This document shows positions 62,172 through 64,000 of a DNA stretch of 64,000 bases, piece by piece. Below the pieces are notes generated by a model, which saw only the letters and a program-made list of their open reading frames with translations, made no database searches and was not told the origin of the DNA. The DNA is from CAZYFH01 sp964646815. GTDB lineage: Bacteria > Acidobacteriota > Vicinamibacteria > Vicinamibacterales > UBA8438. Positions within the stretch are counted from its first letter, which is position 1, and each line of letters opens with the position of its first letter. Where the stretch lies: assembly GCA_964646815.1 (NCBI GenBank), contig CAZYFH010000014.1:1-64000 (forward strand), read 5' to 3'. Both the position numbers and the translations under genes were made by a program.

Positions 62172-62960
62172 CTAGCCCATCTGCGTGTTCCGCTCCCACA
62201 CGAAGCGAAGACCGGCAAGTGTCAGATCCGGTTGCACCTCGTCGATCGCGTCGGTTTCGTCAGCGATCACGCGGGCCAGTCCACCTGTAGCGATGCAGAT
62301 GGTGGTGGAACCGTCGCCGGACAGCTCGGCGCGCATGCGCGACACGATACCCTCGACCATCGCGACGTAGCCAAAGAAGAGACCGGACTGTATCGACCCC
62401 ACGGTCGTCCGGCCGATCAGCTCTTCCGGCTTTCGCACGTCGACCCGCGGCAGCCGCGCGGCGCGCTGAAAGAGCGCGTCGGCCGATATCTCCACGCCGG
62501 GACAGATCACTCCGCCCCGGTAAGCGCCGCCCGCCGAGATCGCATCGAACGTGGTCGCGGTGCCGAAATCGACGACGACGACCGACCGCCGCGGTGCGCC
62601 ATACAGCCGCAATGCCGCAACGGCGTTCACCAAACGGTCGGCGCCGACGTCGTCTGGCGTTTCGTATTCGATCGCCAGACCGGCGTTGCCGGCATCCACA
62701 CTCAGGATCGAGCGATCGAGCCCCCGGGCGACCATCTCGGAGACCGTCCGGGTGAGAGTAGGGACCACCGACGCCATCACGACGCCGTCAATTCCTGAGA
62801 CGTCGATCTCTCCCTCGGCGAACAACCGGTTCACGAGCACCCACAGCTCGTCCGCGGTGCGATCGCGGAGCGTCGCGAGCCGCCAGCTGACGGCAAGGTC
62901 ATCACCCTCGAAGATCCCGAACACGATGTTGGTGTTGCCGATGTCGATGGCTAACAGCAC
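62172..62960 (-). CDS. coaX: Type III pantothenate kinase
   Basis: First step of CoA synthesis by the potassium-dependent, feedback-insensitive enzyme; 262 residues from the GTG at 62960. Motifs: AIDIGNTNIVFGIF (phosphate 1), YETPDDVGADRLVNAVAA (adenosine/pantothenate loop) and VVVDFGTATTFDAIS (phosphate 2), then GGVICPGVEIS. Together with birA and nadC it makes a cofactor cluster. Confidence 0.95.
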   Translation of the reverse strand: MLLAIDIGNTNIVFGIFEGDDLAVSWRLATLRDRTADELWVLVNRLFAEGEIDVSGIDGVVMASVVPTLTRTVSEMVARGLDRSILSVDAGNAGLAIEYETPDDVGADRLVNAVAALRLYGAPRRSVVVVDFGTATTFDAISAGGAYRGGVICPGVEISADALFQRAARLPRVDVRKPEELIGRTTVGSIQSGLFFGYVAMVEGIVSRMRAELSGDGSTTICIATGGLARVIADETDAIDEVQPDLTLAGLRFVWERNTQMG

Positions 62961-62989
62961 CGAATTGCACCTTGGCTTCGGGCTCAAAG

Positions 62990-63060
62990 GACCTGGGTGT
63001 CCCGATCTCGTGCCACCTGCGCCACAAGCCTTAAGTCCTGAGCCCCAGGCGCCGAGCCGG
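62990..63060. repeat. Degenerate heptamer repeats between coaX and birA
   Basis: Seven-base steps can be read as gccttaa, gtcctga, gccccag, gcgccga (from 63028). The 115-bp gap between the two genes holds nothing else recognisable. More degenerate than the arrays near 34135 and 38509. Confidence 0.45.
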
Positions 63061-63075
63061 GCGGGCGCGTCGTTT

Positions 63076-63918
63076 CTACCAAAGTCCGTCCTCCCACGTC
63101 ACCTCGCCACCGACGATACGCTCGGTCCGCCCACTACAGTCCACCGTCAGTGCGCCGTCCTGATCAATGCCTGCCGTCACACCGGTGTACCGCGTGCCGT
63201 GTCCGTTCCAGGCAACCCGGACTCCCTGGCTGCTCGGAGACCACGCACGCCACTGCGCAAGAAGGTCGGCCGACCCGTGCGCGGCCAGCATCCGCCGCCA
63301 CCGCTCGACGCCCGACAACACGTCTGCGAGAAGGACCGCCGACCCTACAGGCGTTCGAGCCTCCGCACCGAGCGACGTCGCGCGTCCGACCAGCTCGACG
63401 GGATAGTCCGCTCGACCGACGTTGATTCCGATACCCATCACGACACCCTCACCGGCCGCGAGCGGCAAGCGCTCGGCCAGGAGGCCGGCCACCTTCCGGG
63501 ACCGCGGGCACGCCGCGCCCGCAGGGTTCTCGTGCACGAGGCGCACGACGAGGTCATTTGGCCACTTGAGCTCAACCGGGACGCCGCTCCGTTCCCGCAC
63601 GGCCTCGGCAACCGCGACCCCGGCCATGAGCGTGACCAGCGGCGACTGTGGTCCACGCAGCAGAATCGACACATACAGCCCCGCTCCGGGCGGTGAATGC
63701 CACGAACGCCCGCGGCGCCCTCGACCCGAGGTCTGCGCCCGCGCCAGCACGGTCGTGCGGTCGGCCGCGCCAGACTCGGCCAGCCCAACAGCCACGTCGT
63801 TCGTCGAGGTCACCTCGTCGAAGTACACGAGCCGGACCGCCGTGAGATCCGGCCGCCGGCGCAGAGCAGACGCGACGTCTGGTGGCGGCGGCAATGCACT
63901 CATCGACGGACTCGGCAT
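63076..63918 (-). CDS. birA: Biotin-[acetyl-CoA-carboxylase] ligase, lacking the HTH domain
   Basis: Attaches biotin to the BCCP subunit of acetyl-CoA carboxylase; 280 residues. The biotin/ATP site is formed by EVTSTNDVA, TSGRGRRGRSWHSPPGAGLYVS and LKWPNDLVV, then KVAGLLAE and GIGINVG. The C-terminal SH3-like domain follows. There is no N-terminal helix-turn-helix, so it should not act as a repressor. Seven bases separate it from the nadC stop. Confidence 0.93.
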   Translation of the reverse strand: MPSPSMSALPPPPDVASALRRRPDLTAVRLVYFDEVTSTNDVAVGLAESGAADRTTVLARAQTSGRGRRGRSWHSPPGAGLYVSILLRGPQSPLVTLMAGVAVAEAVRERSGVPVELKWPNDLVVRLVHENPAGAACPRSRKVAGLLAERLPLAAGEGVVMGIGINVGRADYPVELVGRATSLGAEARTPVGSAVLLADVLSGVERWRRMLAAHGSADLLAQWRAWSPSSQGVRVAWNGHGTRYTGVTAGIDQDGALTVDCSGRTERIVGGEVTWEDGLW

Positions 63919-63924
63919 CCAGCC

Positions 63925-64000
63925 TTACGAGACGATCTCGAAGCTCATGTCAATCGCCGGGGCCGAATGCGTCAGCGCGCCCACCGAGATGTAGTCTGGA
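63925..64000 (-). CDS. nadC: Nicotinate-nucleotide pyrophosphorylase (quinolinate PRTase), C-terminal end only
   Basis: The last 24 codons enter at the right edge: DYISVGALTHSAPAIDMSFE followed by IVS and a TAA at 63927-63925. The GALTHS segment is diagnostic of NadC, which makes nicotinate mononucleotide from quinolinate in NAD synthesis. It lies directly upstream of birA, a frequent nadC-birA-coaX order. Confidence 0.85.
   Translation of the reverse strand, partial: PDYISVGALTHSAPAIDMSFEIVS

Overview
The window is GC-rich, densely packed and almost wholly housekeeping chromosome. No rRNA, tRNA, CRISPR, prophage or insertion sequence was recognised. The gene content points to a Gram-negative, menaquinone-using bacterium: an outer membrane (BamA, an OmpH/Skp-like chaperone, LpxA, LpxI, LolD/E, Lnt), menaquinone made by the futalosine route (mqnA, mqnC, mqnX), a dnaK operon with HspR, and an ETF/ETF-QO system. 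With the heptanucleotide tandem repeats between genes, this fits Acidobacteriota, most likely a Vicinamibacteria-like lineage. That placement is inference.

Layout. Positions 1-24,900 are all on the minus strand. Read in the direction of transcription (right to left), the blocks are: bamA, ompH, a fabZ-lpxA fusion, lpxI and a Gfo/Idh oxidoreductase; then a menaquinone block (degenerate MqnE-like protein, mqnA, mqnC, mqnX, a 295-bp gap, then ubiA, ubiX, ubiE); a TonB-like protein, miaA and hfq; then a lipid block (dgt, DUF177, rpmF, plsX, fabD, fabG, acpP, fabF) leading into etfB, etfA, ETF-QO, a DUF374 acyltransferase, an HDAC-family deacetylase and the start of leuS.

Positions 27,900-41,000 hold clpC, lolD/lolE, lysS, nusB, ribH, an enoyl-CoA hydratase, a run of small membrane proteins (VanZ, a 57-residue protein, DUF6677-like, DUF2085), a PfkB kinase, mtnP, methylmalonyl-CoA epimerase and meaB. 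Positions 41,000-44,300 are looser: a palindromic repeat, a multiply broken acyl-CoA dehydrogenase, a small outer-membrane protein and two related secreted proteins of unknown function. Positions 44,300-49,900 hold dnaK, dnaJ, hspR, a DnaC-like ATPase and hemW. A divergent promoter region separates them from a plus-strand class A penicillin-binding protein. Minus-strand nfeD, SPFH, SPOR, lnt and prfB follow, then plus-strand mobA and argS, then minus-strand nadC, birA, coaX and a hypothetical gene.

Main points of interest: an MqnE-like protein with no radical-SAM cysteines inside the menaquinone operon; a FabZ-LpxA fusion in a bam/lpx cluster that lacks lpxD; a three-copy intergenic repeat family; a probable CTG start on ETF-QO; the prfB programmed frameshift; and an acyl-CoA dehydrogenase pseudogene with four lesions.
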